60,000 nt of DNA from Phoronis australis (lineage: Eukaryota; Phoronida; Phoronidae), in contig NMRA01000120.1 of the NCBI GenBank assembly GCA_002633005.1, positions 255,056 to 315,055 on the forward strand, written 5' to 3'. Numbering within the stretch: position 1 is the stretch's first letter; each line of letters begins with the position of its first letter. The notes below the pieces were generated by a model, which saw nothing but the letters and a program-made list of their open reading frames with translations, searched no databases and was not told the DNA's origin. Shown one piece after another: positions 1 to 10,667 of the stretch. The position numbers and the translations under genes are program-made.

Positions 1-54
1 GCCGGGTCCTTCTGTTAACCATGCAGAACGTGGGTTCGAGTCCCGGTCGGGCCA
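1..54 (+). pseudogene. tRNA-like 3' portion cut by the window edge
   Basis: The stretch ends in a T-arm and acceptor-like sequence: an exact polymerase III B box (GGTTCGAGTCC) followed by a GC-rich acceptor-like strand ending in A. An anticodon-loop-like CTGTTAA, as in tRNA-Asn(GTT), lies at 12-18, but the bases flanking it do not form a proper anticodon stem and the T stem has a mismatch. The 5' half lies outside the window. It is most likely a decayed tRNA or the head of a tRNA-derived SINE; a functional tRNA is less likely. Confidence 0.4.
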
Positions 55-188
55 AATCTTTTCAGACTTAACTTTATAGTTCACGTGATGTGACCAACAT
101 TAGGTGTCTGAGACTACAACAATTCTTACTGATATCAACACGCTAATATATAACAACACATTTATATCCTACCAACACACATGCACGC

Positions 189-401
189 CTAATGCCACTC
201 ACCCCTGTGTACCGCGGCATCGTGAAAGTGGTATACTTTCACTGGTTCTCTTTTCCTGTATCTAGGCGCTCCACCCCGTATCATGAGTTCCCGAAATTTT
301 CGCTCAGATTGGTCGCCGTGACTTACTAAATAAAATCCATCAAGGACAGAGTTGATGAGCATTCCAACGGCAAATCCGACACAAAACCAGAGCTCTTTCA
401 T
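189..401 (-). CDS. possible small ORF, 70 residues, hydrophobic N-terminus
   Basis: This is an ATG-to-stop reading frame of 70 codons. The first 20 or so residues are hydrophobic (MKELWFCVGFAVGMLI...), compatible with a signal anchor, and the rest is basic and polar. No family is recognised and no splice partners were found. It could be chance; the only support is the complete frame with a membrane-like N-terminus. Confidence 0.2.
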   Translation of the reverse strand: MKELWFCVGFAVGMLINSVLDGFYLVSHGDQSERKFRELMIRGGAPRYRKREPVKVYHFHDAAVHRGEWH

Positions 402-734
402 GGTTCAAATTAACGCTGTCGTACAAAAAGTAAGACACTTAATTTCAATATATCTTTTATTTGAGGTGCGGTATATCGTCAACTATACTCCAACATCTGG
501 TCTCCATGACCAGGTGTGCACGCATCGTACATCGACGAGAAACAACTATATTGTATTGACGCTTTGTTTGCTGATAACGCGCAGACGGCAACATTTCTGC
601 GTTGTAGTGTCCACGCCAGGTAAAGCCTCGGATCTTGGTTTCATTCGCCACCAATGTTGAAAGTTAGCGAATGACCAACATCAAAATGTTTGCGGATCTA
701 GTATATACTTATAAAAGAGATTTTAGCCAGTGCT

Positions 735-830
735 TTTTATAAAAACAAGTTTTAATTTAGGCCACTAATCCTTTTGAAATTGGTCTCAAATTGTTCCTAA
801 GTCAAATTCCAAGGTTTCAAAGGAAATGAC
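735..830. repeat. dispersed repeat family, copy 1
   Basis: It contains a sequence of the type ATTTAGGCCWC...AATTGGTCTCAAATTGTTCCTAAGTCAAAT that reappears, diverged, near 1105-1155, 6331-6418 and 14645-14735. No terminal repeats are visible. The class is unknown. Confidence 0.4.
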
Positions 831-1362
831 GATTCGTTATTGGCTGAGATCAAATTCAGGTCACGGCGTGAAAAAATGACGTCGTGTCCAACAGTTCTTC
901 TAGATCTCCGGGCAGAGATCCTGACTTCTAAAGAGAGCAAGGATCAACAATATAAGATCACTTTTGTAAAGATCACGTGGTCAAAATCAACACTTGTTTT
1001 TGACAGAGAGCACGGGTTTAGAACGGTTTCAAGGCGCATTTTGAACCACGCATAACGAGCAAATTTTTAAAGGAATAATAAACTCGCTCCTAACTGCAAA
1101 AAACAACTTTGGATTTAGGCCTCTTGCTGTTCTTTCCCTAATTGTTCAGATTAGGTGACGTACAGGATTGAAATCCGGCTCACAGGAGTGCTCATTCCTT
1201 CACACCGGGCCTATAACCAGGCCCGTAGGAAGGCAAAAATTATTGGGGGGGGGGGGGGGGGGGNTTTCGACGTCGCCAAATAACTCCGCATCGCCACCAC
1301 CTCCTCGCCCCCGTCCTCCCGATGCCACCATATTTGTACCGAATTTCCCACGTGGGGAGACA

Positions 1363-1518
1363 CAGTGGCGGATTTCAGTAGGGGGCCAAGAGGCCATGAC
1401 CCCCCCTAAAATTCTTCCAGATTCTATTTGGCAGTTCGGAGGTGCCAATTTGTGACTGGTAAAACCCTGGCTAATACTCTGCCCTGCCCCCCAACTCAAA
1501 ATCCTGGATCCGCCTCTG
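1363..1518. mobile_element. 156-bp MITE with hAT-like terminal inverted repeats
   Basis: The element begins CAGTGGCGGATTTCAG and ends with the inverse CTGGATCCGCCTCTG, so both ends read CAGNGGCGGATYYAG inward. G- and C-rich runs lie just inside each end. It has no coding capacity. CAG-starting inverted repeats of this form are typical of non-autonomous hAT elements. Two more copies begin near 35203 and 52374, and both run into N bases. Just upstream (1207-1264) a run of G ends in n, possibly from another such element. Confidence 0.6.
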
Positions 1519-3105
1519 GGACAATCCCGGAGATCCAGCCATTAAGAGTTGAGTAACCGTGAACCAACACGGAGAGTAAGAAGGGTCCTAGGACCAGTAC
1601 ACTGATCTGTAGCGAGGAGCTGCCTCAAGTAGCTTTAGCTGAGATCTAACAGTGTGAAAATACGAAATTCCTGATGAACTAAAGCCAGTTGCTGGTCAGC
1701 TCAGCTGTGATTCACTTGAGACAGGCAGCTTAGCTCGTACCTGTCGTCTGCGCTTGTTCTAAGGTCAAGATTCATTTTGTTATGACCCAGTTTCGGGAAA
1801 ACTTTATTTTATTATGGTCATTCTTTGAAAAAGTTTTTTTTTTGAAAAGGTGAGGTCCCGAAGTCTCTGGTATAGTGCCTTTGGGGCTGTTTCAATTAAA
1901 ATTCCTAGTTGAAACACGACCGGCAGTTCAGTTTCTGGTGGCTGGGGAAAGCGATAGTGGTCCCAAAAATGTTCACACTTCCTGAATGCCTTCAGTTCAA
2001 ATTCAGTTCTTGTGGTTATCACTGTGAGTCTGCGCGGCCTACTGTATGGTTACATCTTATTTTTAACATGGATACGTTAGTCATGCGAATCAGGGAAAGC
2101 AATCAATTCACTTTTGAAGAACAAAAATTCATTTACTCAATACTAATGGAAACTAAAAACACCAAGGAACTGCGAAGACAACCTTTCTAAGAAGTCAGTT
2201 TAATTATATTTATTTAAGGATTTTTAAAACTGCGAAGACAACCTTTCCTTTAAGGATTTTTAAAATGTTTTTTCTATCTACAGTTTGTGTGTACGAATTT
2301 CACCAATGTCTTTGTGAGTCATTTTAGATATGCAAAAATCGTCTGTAAGTGTACTTTACTATTTGGGGATCGGATTATAGTTTTTCCAACTTCAGGCAAC
2401 AATTAAATTCATTGAATTATCACCAATTCTTACAAGATTAACTTCTAATTGTCAAAAATCATCTATGAATCTATCGATATTCGTTGATACATAAACAAGT
2501 AAATCAGAAACCAACGGATTTGTTTATCAAACAGGAACGTTATGCGCAATTTCCGCATACAGGCCCGCAGACTTTTGACGGGTAACCGGGGGAATATGGG
2601 TGATGGGGTATTCGTACTAAGGTGTATTTTCAGAGGTACCTATAACGGTTCACGCTGTAAACTTGAACTCCACTGACAAAACAAAACGTTGAAATATTTG
2701 TTTATGATTGCGAGAGTTGTTTGAGTACTCCTTTCGACATGAACACGATCATTGCAAATAGTAGCCTAAACAGCAGTGTTTTCCACAAGTGTGAATTCCT
2801 TACAAATAACTCATAGTAACCATCTTCAAAAGAGATACTATTCTTGTGATACTACGGGAAACAGTAACATTATTTTATAACTAACCATCGGAAATAGTCC
2901 TTTTGTGTAATTCACAAGTAGTAGTCTTCACGATCTTCAAAATTCCACCCTTTCGATGGAGGCAATCCTACTGCATTTTTTCAAATTTTTGGTTGTTTAG
3001 GTCGAATGGCTGTGCTGTGCAGGAATTTTTTGTGTTTTTTATGAATTTGGAATCTCAACTTCCCTCGTGATTACGTGGCAGTGTCTAATTTATATACAGG
3101 GGTTA
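1519..3105. other. no gene seen
   Basis: Only short shadow reading frames occur. A small direct duplication of ACTGCGAAGACAACCTTTC lies at about 2168 and 2229. Nothing else can be supported. Confidence 0.5.
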
Positions 3106-3107
3106 GT

Positions 3108-3396
3108 GCGCTATTCTATATCATGGTGATGGCCATGGATTTAGAATGTCTATATATGTAGCACGCTATTCTATATTTATAGTCATGACCATGGGTATAG
3201 AGTGTCTACCTATGTACCGCTATTCTATATTGATGGTCATGACCAAGGATATAGAGTGTCTGCCTATATACCGCTATTCTCACTCTGTATTGATGGTCAT
3301 GACCATGGATTTAGAGTGTCTATATATTTAGTGCACAATTCTATATTATGGTCATGACCACGGATTTAGATTGTCTATATTTATGTAGCGAGCTAC
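3108..3396. repeat. minisatellite, about 5 imperfect copies of 54-62 bp
   Basis: Each unit reads approximately GCTATTCTATATT, then a variant of the 14-bp perfect palindrome ATGGTCATGACCAT, then GGATTTAGAGTGTC and TATATGTA. Units differ by substitutions and small indels. Part of the array happens to be open in one frame, but this follows from the repeat and does not indicate a gene. Confidence 0.85.
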
Positions 3397-4790
3397 GACA
3401 ATTAGTATAACCAAAAAATAGGAACTAGAGCCTGTACTTCGTCTAATTAACAAGTGGGTGAGATGAACTCATTATAGAATATTTTTTCCATTTGGATTTG
3501 ATATGTCTTACACCTTGAAGCTTGTAATGCACCAAGGCCACTAAATGAATACATATTGTGTTTATTGAAATACCTTTAGGCAATCATTAGTTTTAGCAGA
3601 ATTAATAAAGTTTGACTTTTGCCAATATTGCAATATTACTACACATAGTTTCTAGAACGTTCCAATGTTTCATTATACGTTTAGCAACTATAAGAGACGA
3701 AACGTGAAGTAATTACAGAAATTCATAAGCAGTAATAGAATGGCTGCAGGACGGGAGTGAACTGGAACCCTCTAGTACAACACTTCGGGGCGGCAGGTGG
3801 CACCAGTGGATTATTAATTAAAATGCGTTTGCCTGACTTACTTGAATGAATCTATGTAATGTTTCTGATGCTAAAACGCTTAGTACCGATCATCACGAAT
3901 TGTTGTGTCGCCTCTCCCTCCCCCCTCCTTCCCTCCGGAGAGGGTTCCGCACGAGACAAATCTCCCTCCATCCTAGCTACATGTACGCCCCTCAGGATGT
4001 ACACAGAAGTCCGTGTCCTGACTGTTGCATACTTCTTTATGCCTTACACATTGCTCCTTGCTAGTTCAAAGGCTTAGTTTTACCCTTTATATTTGTCGTC
4101 GATCTTAATGAACTTGAACGTAACAAAATAGACACTGTGTACTGTTCGTCTTCTTAATCAAATTTTCTAAACTTAGAATAAGTAATGCTTGTGTAAAAAT
4201 CTTGCACCTCCATTTTGTGTGATATGAATTCTGATGTGACTGATCATCGTTCACATATATCAATCAGTTTGATCATCGTTTACAGCATTATTCTTAGGAT
4301 CGTTTTTGGCCAGTGTCAAGAATTCGTATAAATTACTAGGGCTGATGAAAAAACTTAGATCTTAGATCGTTAATATTAATTCTTATCAACATCTCATAAC
4401 ATGTTATACCATTCTTAGAAATAGTCGAAATTAATCTATTTTAAAGAATCATTTGTAGTAAATTTTACCAACCATGATTGTGTACACCTGTCGTGCACGC
4501 GCAGATATACATGTATATAGAGGTACAAAGGGACATTTACCCCGAACTGCTCCACCGAAAGAGGGCACCATCTGAAATGGGACACCTTAAGATGAAAGGC
4601 TAAACAACATTAAGCTTGGAAAAAAGTGACAGTTCATTCCACCGTCGTGTGGTCCCAAAACGATGCAGGCCGGGGAGTGACCTCCTTCAACATGAAAGCA
4701 CGATTTCACAAAAACAGGAAAATAGAGGTAATATATTCAAACATTGGGCTCTTTCTCCGTGAGCGGCCCCGTAAGAATTTGTCAATAAAA
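3397..4790. other. no gene seen
   Basis: AT-rich sequence with a pyrimidine-rich stretch at about 3910-3945. No reading frame with recognisable protein, no RNA gene and no clear repeat was found. Confidence 0.5.
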
Positions 4791-5043
4791 ACAAACAAGA
4801 GCAACGCGGAGCGTTGAAATGCGCCCACAATTGCACCGCATACGGTATCCTTCTAGGGTTGTTTATTGGTACCATAAAGTGGCCAGTAGAGGGCATACTT
4901 TGCAAAATGGAAAGGCATGGTCATTGTCTCCTCAATAGGCTAGGGGCAAAATGTGAGTAATCTTCATAATACAAGCACATCCTATACACCAGTTGCTTAA
5001 AGCACCACAGAAACATAGAATTAAAAACAAATTTACCAACATA

Positions 5044-5210
5044 NNNNNNNNNNNNNNNNNNNNNNNNNNNNNNNNNNNNNNNNNNNNNNNNNNNNNNNNN
5101 NNNNNNNNNNNNNNNNNNNNNNNNNNNNNNNNNNNNNNNNNNNNNNNNNNNNNNNNNNNNNNNNNNNNNNNNNNNNNNNNNNNNNNNNNNNNNNNNNNNN
5201 NNNNNNNNNN
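5044..5210. other. assembly gap of 167 N
   Basis: A run of N interrupts the repeat element described at 4795-5606. Gap length may be nominal. Confidence 1.
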
Positions 5211-5511
5211 AAAAATGGCCACTAGGTGGCGCAAACTATGTCGAATCCATCCGAAAACGGCAGGATAGCGTCATCTCACTACTAGGTGCCTACATACCAA
5301 ATTTCATGAAAATCCGTTCAGGACTTTTGAAGATACAAAGGTAAGCGTAAAAAACTAAAATTGCCACTAGGGGGCACACCGGTAGTCGGATCCGTCCGAA
5401 AGTTCGCACATGCCGTCCCATTCATGAATGGAACATATGTGCCAAATTTCATGAACGTATGTCAAAGGGTTTTGGAGATAGAGCAGCGGACGCCGGACGC
5501 CGGACGGACGC

Positions 5512-5552
5512 CGCCCGGACGGACGGACGGACGGACGGACGGACGGACGGAC
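5512..5552. repeat. (GGAC)n microsatellite
   Basis: About nine consecutive GGAC units lie inside the repeat element. The 12-14 kb copy has only a few units at the same place (near 14244), so the tract varies between copies. Confidence 0.9.
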
Positions 5553-6330
5553 AGAGATGACGGCATAATGCGTCCACATATAAATATGTGGGCGCATAAA
5601 AAAGGTGGCCACTTGAATGTCATCAATGGCCTCCGTAAAGGGCGGGACTCCTAAATGTGAAAATATCTATATTTTCAAATATCAGAAAATGCGCAGCAAT
5701 TAGTGTTATCTGTCAGGTCATCAATTTTCTCACGTGATATACAGTTTCGAGAAAAAAAAAGTTATCTCCGTTATCCCTTGCCTCTGGAAAAATATAGTTT
5801 TGCATTCGCAAAATTAACTTATTGAATTTTAAACATCCCGTAAATTAGTACGCTCCGAAAAAGCTTCGCTTTACAAGTTTTCTCGATTTTTCGAAATATA
5901 TATGTGCGTTTAGACGACCTGTGCTGCAAAAGCGAAGACCCTAACGACAGTGAGGACAGGGTCCTCAAGAGGTAAAGCATGCACTGATGCTGATTTGTTA
6001 AATGTCCTCTTGAATTTTCTCTTTTATCCGTTTTTCGCAGTCTTTCTTTTCTCGACTGTAATTCCATAAGCACGTCTAGCGTCAATGCAGGATGCCCGGC
6101 CCGGTGTTTAGAACACTGTAGACCTAAGCTGTTCAGGGCTGCGTTCTACTGACATAGCTATCGAGAAAAGCTACGGTGATGTAAGTTGAGTGATCTGCTT
6201 GATATCAGTAAGCAAAAGCGAAGTTTCCCAACACGGCTTTGTTTTGACCGTTGCAATGCTAAGCCTCGCTGATGTCGTTTTTATCCACTACACTAGAAAA
6301 TATGTTTTGATGTCTTTTTATAACGTCACA

Positions 6331-6418
6331 AAAACTTTTGATTTAGACCTCAGGACTAACACCTTATGAAGTTGGTATCAAATTGTTCTAGTCAAAATAG
6401 AAGTGATTTCTGGGTTTG
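6331..6418. repeat. dispersed repeat family, copy 2
   Basis: A diverged relative of the sequence at 735-830: GATTTAGACCTC, then TTGGTATCAAATTGTTC and GTCAAAATAGAAG, then TTTCTGGGTTTG. The class is unknown. Confidence 0.4.
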
Positions 6419-6507
6419 ATTCTGACAGTTTGTTGCGTGCGCGGTTTGGGTACACGGCCATCAGTAAGAGGCTGGTATCGGTAACGACAGCGGGGTAGGG
6501 GCCTTTA

Positions 6508-6627
6508 GTTCAGTAGCTGTCTCGCGGTCAAAACCTCGAGCTCTCATTTAAAATAGGGCCTAGACGGCAATATTTCACATAATCTCGCGAAGTTTTGCTT
6601 TTTAGCGAGGTCCTAGCCTTACTCGAC
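6508..6627. mobile_element. MITE-like element, diverged copy of the 25643-25769 family
   Basis: It starts GTTCAGTAG and ends near TTAGCGAGGTCCTAGCCTTACT. The core CTCTCATTTAAAAT and the CTCGCGAAGTTTTGC block match the better preserved copy in GLRX3 intron 1. The left terminal repeat has decayed here. Confidence 0.6.
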
Positions 6628-7649
6628 CAGGTGTGTGAATTCCTCGGAGAGAACGTGCTGATGGTACAAAACTACAATCAACGGGACGGGCGACGAACCC
6701 AATCGTCGGATGGTTTCCACAAAGCTCATGTATAGGCGTAGATTATGAATATTCTCACGCTTTCATCGGAATTGCGTCATTGGCAACGTCGTACTATAGC
6801 GCACCCATCACAAGGCGACAGTAGCGCCGTGATGAGTAAACATTGCACACTTTTTGCGTTTAGAGGTCTTACGCCAAATATAGGGGGAAACGTGACAGGT
6901 TTACGTTGAATGTATATCTCGCTTGCTCCCCTGTGGGTCCCCCGGCACATTCATGCAGTTGCCGGCGCGTTATTATTACAGTGCCGGTGTAGGACACAAA
7001 AAGGCGCAAGGTTCCGTCGCCAATCTACGCAGGTGGCCGGAGCCTATCATGAGTCTGGCGGAACTTGTACTGCAGCGAGTTGTTCAAAATTAAAGACCAC
7101 TCGGGGTGCCCAGTAAACGGGTGTCGCGGGCAGCTGCCTACCGTTGCTGGGAAATTAATCCAGCAATGTTTGCTGTCTGACATATTTGAACGAAACGCCA
7201 TGGTGATTAATCGTTCCTTTGATTTCATGTTTAGTGTGCTCAGCAGGAGATATCAGCTGGCCGATACAGAGATCATCTCTCCGGCCGTACAGCCAGTGGG
7301 TAAATGCAACAGCGTGGGCACACCAATTTGGCTTGCATTTCATTTGTCTCGTGAGCATCGAGTCCACCGACAAACTTAGTAGAATCGCCGACGTCGTCAA
7401 TGCCATCTTTACAGACCTAGGGGGATCCGGTCTCGCAGGGGCACTCCACTGACGGACTGCAAGGAGTGTAACCCGGCTGAAAAATCGGATAGTCTATATC
7501 CAACCCCGTGTACCGTACTAATCCCGTAGAAGCCATACAAGACCGAAAGTCACGCTCAAAAAGTGACTTTTTCTACGAAAGAATGCATTCCTATTTAACT
7601 TCCCATAAGACGTTCAACACAAGCAACCTTTAGAGTCAGTAATATTATT
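6628..7649. other. no gene recognised
   Basis: Several overlapping frames of 60-104 codons occur on both strands at 6910-7450 (slightly higher GC than neighbours). None shows a recognisable domain and they shadow each other, so no CDS is called. Confidence 0.4.
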
Positions 7650-7891
7650 CAGGGCTTGAAGTGACAAAAAGAAGAAAATATTTCAGGTGACGTATCATAT
7701 CACAAATAAATAAGCTTGTGTGATAGAAATATTTTTTATATTGTAAAATCAAACTACAATAAACGTTTTTGCCTGAATAAAGTCAAAATAATGATAAAAA
7801 GAGACGAAAATAGAGAAAACTGGAAACCAAATAAGAGGAAGTCGAATTTAAAAAAGAGGAAATCTCCTTAAAAGAGCAAAATTACAAGAAC
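7650..7891 (+). mobile_element. hAT-like MITE, copy 1
   Basis: It begins CAGGGCTTGAAGTGAC and contains A-rich blocks (AGTCAAAATAATGA, CTGGAAACCAAATAAGAGGA) shared with 11113-11354 and, inverted, with 29702-29927. Comparing the three copies gives terminal inverted repeats near CAGGGCTTGGAA. The right end of this copy is eroded. There is no coding capacity. Confidence 0.65.
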
Positions 7892-8091
7892 CGATTATTT
7901 TGTGTCCCCCACGTCAAATACTTAGTGGTGATCATACCAGTTCCAGCTGCACCTCCAACCTGAGTACAAGCCCTACGGATGCCTCACTCCACCGGAGGAC
8001 TGAGACGAACTAAGGTAAAAATCAAGCCTCTCAACACCAGTGCGGCGATTTGATGACTACAAACTTCCGAAGCTTCAGAATCTTCAGGATC

Positions 8092-9316
8092 CACGTCTCC
8101 GAATGCCAATGAAACTTGACTCAAACTGCGACGTGACCGGCGTCACCAACAATAAAATCAGACGCCCAAACATATGACTGAAACCAGTCCGCTGGACCGC
8201 GTGTTAATTTTAATTAACACGTGCGTGACCATTAGAATGACTGCTTCAAAGCAGGAATAACATTCAGGACGCTCAGGAATAACTTCTCAATAAAATAAGG
8301 AAAGCCTCAGATCAATTTTGTAGCTGTAGCAATTGGTCTGAACCAAAAGTTTGCTTTTTGATAAGAAGCCATGTATAGTTTTCATGTATTCTCCAAATCA
8401 CAAGCTGTCAATTCCTTACACAACTCTATACCACATTTCAAACTCCACACAACAAAAAGTTTATCCTTGCAGTCAGCACTTTTAACAAAAGTTTGTACTG
8501 GAAATTCACAAACATAAATTTATCTAATCTCATCACAGATTACAAGCAAGGTGCTGTGTATAGTTACCAATAGCAACGGTTTAGAATGCTTCCTGGACAG
8601 GTTCCACAGCTTTTCCTGTGGAGTAACAGATGTCCTTAATGCCTTAGGGTAATTTTTTAATTTTTAGAAGGAATTAATTCCTATATTTTGACCATATTTA
8701 GAGCATCAGAGGCATGTTTACAAATGCAGATTAAATTACAAATAAATGTAGAGGTTTAATTACAAGTAGCAAGACAATAAACATACAACAGCTGCTTCTG
8801 ATCATACAACTCAACAACAGAGTGTAACTTTACTTTGTTTACAAAGTACCCAATCAGTGTCTTCCAGTTGTCTTGAAATTGGGGGGCCAGCAAAATAAAC
8901 TATCGGATGAGAAAGGTAGAAAAGGTGGTATACCAAACTGTATTGATTTGTTGGTGTTGCCAATTAAATGTCCAGTCATTCACTCTAGTGCTGCTTATTG
9001 GCCACTTTGCATTGTGTTTACCTGCAACACGATTTGTGCTATGTGATTACCTCATCTCCAGTGTAATTTTCAGACGCATAATCTACCCAGACAGCCAGAA
9101 GGCACTTACATGAAAACGTTTTTAAAAATGACAAATATTGACAAACTTTAATGAACTAATGATAAAATAAATCAAACAAAAATTGAGTAAAAAGTTAGAC
9201 TACATCTTTTGATGATAATCTATTAATGTTTCGTGTGAATGGTTAAGAAGGGATTTCATCCGCTTCTGGAATCCTCTGTGTTGTCATCTAACAACAAGAA
9301 ATACCTGCTTTAAATA
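8092..9316 (+). repeat. direct duplication, left copy (about 1.2 kb)
   Basis: It is nearly identical to 9318-10534 with a few substitutions and one 8-base indel. It ends exactly at the single n at 9317. Both copies contain the same 68-codon frame (8907-9113 and 10125-10331), which resembles no known protein. The position directly at an n suggests overlapping contigs or alleles placed in series rather than a genomic duplication. Confidence 0.9.
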
Positions 9317-9317
9317 N

Positions 9318-10534
9318 CACGTCTCCGAATGCCAATGAAACTTGACTCAAACTGCGACGTGACCGGGGTCACCAACAATAAAATCAGACGCCCAAACATA
9401 TGACTGAAACCAGTCCGCTGGACCGCGCGTTAATTTTAATTAACACCTGCGTGACCTTTAGAATGACTGCTTCAAAGCAGGAATAACATTCAGGACACCC
9501 AGGAATAACTTCTCAATAAAATAAGGAAAGCCTCAGATCAATTTTGTAGCTGTAGCAATTGGTCTGAACCAAAAGTTTGCTTTTTGATAAGAAGCCATTT
9601 ATAGTTTTCATGTGTTCTCCAAATCACAAGCTGTCAATTCCTTACACAACTCTTTTCCACATTTCAAACTCCACACAACAAAAAGTTTATCCTTGCAGTC
9701 AGCACTTTTAACAAAAGTTTGTACTGGAAATTCACAAACATAAATTTATCGAATCTCATCACAGATTACAAGCAAGGTGCTGTGTATAGTTACCAATAGC
9801 AACAGTTTAGAATGCTTCCTGGACAGGTTCCACAGCTTTTCCTGTGGAGTAACAGATGTCCTTAATGCCTTGGGGTAATTTTTAGAAGGAGTTAATTCCT
9901 ATATTTTGACCATATTTAGAGCATCAGAGGCATGTTTACAAATGCAGATTAAATTACAAATAAATGTAGAGGTTTAATTACAAGTAGAAAGACAATAAAC
10001 ATAAAACAGCTGCTTCTGATCATACAACTCAACAACAGAGTGTAACTTTACTTTGTTTACAAAGTACCCAATCAGTGTCTTCCAGTTGTCTTGAAATTGG
10101 GGGGCCAGCAAAATAAACTATCGGATGAGAAAGGTAGAAAAGGTGGTATACCAAACTGTATTGATTTGTTGGTGTTGCCAATTAAATGTCCAGTCATTCA
10201 CTCTAGTGCTGCTTATTGGCCACTTTGCATTGTGTTTACCTGCAACACGATTTGTGCTATGTGATTACCTCATCTCCAGTGTAATTTTCAGACGCATAAT
10301 CTACCCAGACAGCCAGAAGGCACTTACATGAAAACGTTTTTAAAAATGACAAATATTGACAAACTTTAATGAACTAATGATAAAATAAATCAAACAAAAA
10401 TTGAGTAAAAAGTTAGACTACATCTTTTGATGATAATCTATTAATGTTTCGTGTGAATGGTTAAGAAGGGATTTCATCCGCTTCTGGAATCCTCTGTGTT
10501 GTCATCTAACAACAAGAAATACCTGCTTTAAATA
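9318..10534 (+). repeat. direct duplication, right copy (about 1.2 kb)
   Basis: It is the partner of 8092-9316 and starts immediately after the n at 9317. Its right end lies 133 bases beyond the GLRX3 stop codon, so it covers the expected 3' untranslated or downstream region of that gene. Confidence 0.9.
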
Positions 10535-10667
10535 GGATGAAGTCAAGTCACAAAACAAGCACCACAAAGTCAAGCACTGATCATCACAGTACGTCCCAAC
10601 TTAAAAATCTTCCACCCTTACGATTAAGATAGATTGTGATTTTCTCTTCACAGTCCACACATTTCCG

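Larger units (their letters stand above)
4795..5606 (+). mobile_element. CTCF-motif-bearing repeat, short copy (internal gap)
   Basis: This is a dispersed element shared with 12060-14318. It begins with ATGCGCCCACA at 4819-4829 and ends with the inverse TGTGGGCGCAT at 5587-5597. The end is also half of a 14-bp hairpin (5568-5597, loop AA, one G-T pair) followed by an A-rich stretch. Inside are three exact matches to the CTCF core CCASYAGRKGGC, at 4883-4894, 5219-5230 and 5364-5375, all on the plus strand, then a GGAC tetranucleotide run. No protein is encoded; minus-strand frames are translations of the simple repeat. The class is unresolved: inverted termini suggest a DNA element, and the 3' hairpin recalls Helitrons but no CTRR end is seen. 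Confidence 0.7.

Noticed and set aside
3146-3331. 61-codon frame with repeated MVMT-IECLP motif
   Set aside because: It is the translation of the minisatellite and is broken in outer units.
5367-5654. Frames of about 80-97 codons over the GGAC tract (also 14062-14413)
   Set aside because: They translate the tetranucleotide repeat and the hairpin of a non-coding element; the same peptides recur wherever the element occurs.
8907-10331. Identical 68-codon frames at 8907-9113 and 10125-10331 as a duplicated gene
   Set aside because: They are the same sequence in the two copies of the probable assembly duplication, with no recognisable domain or codon signal.
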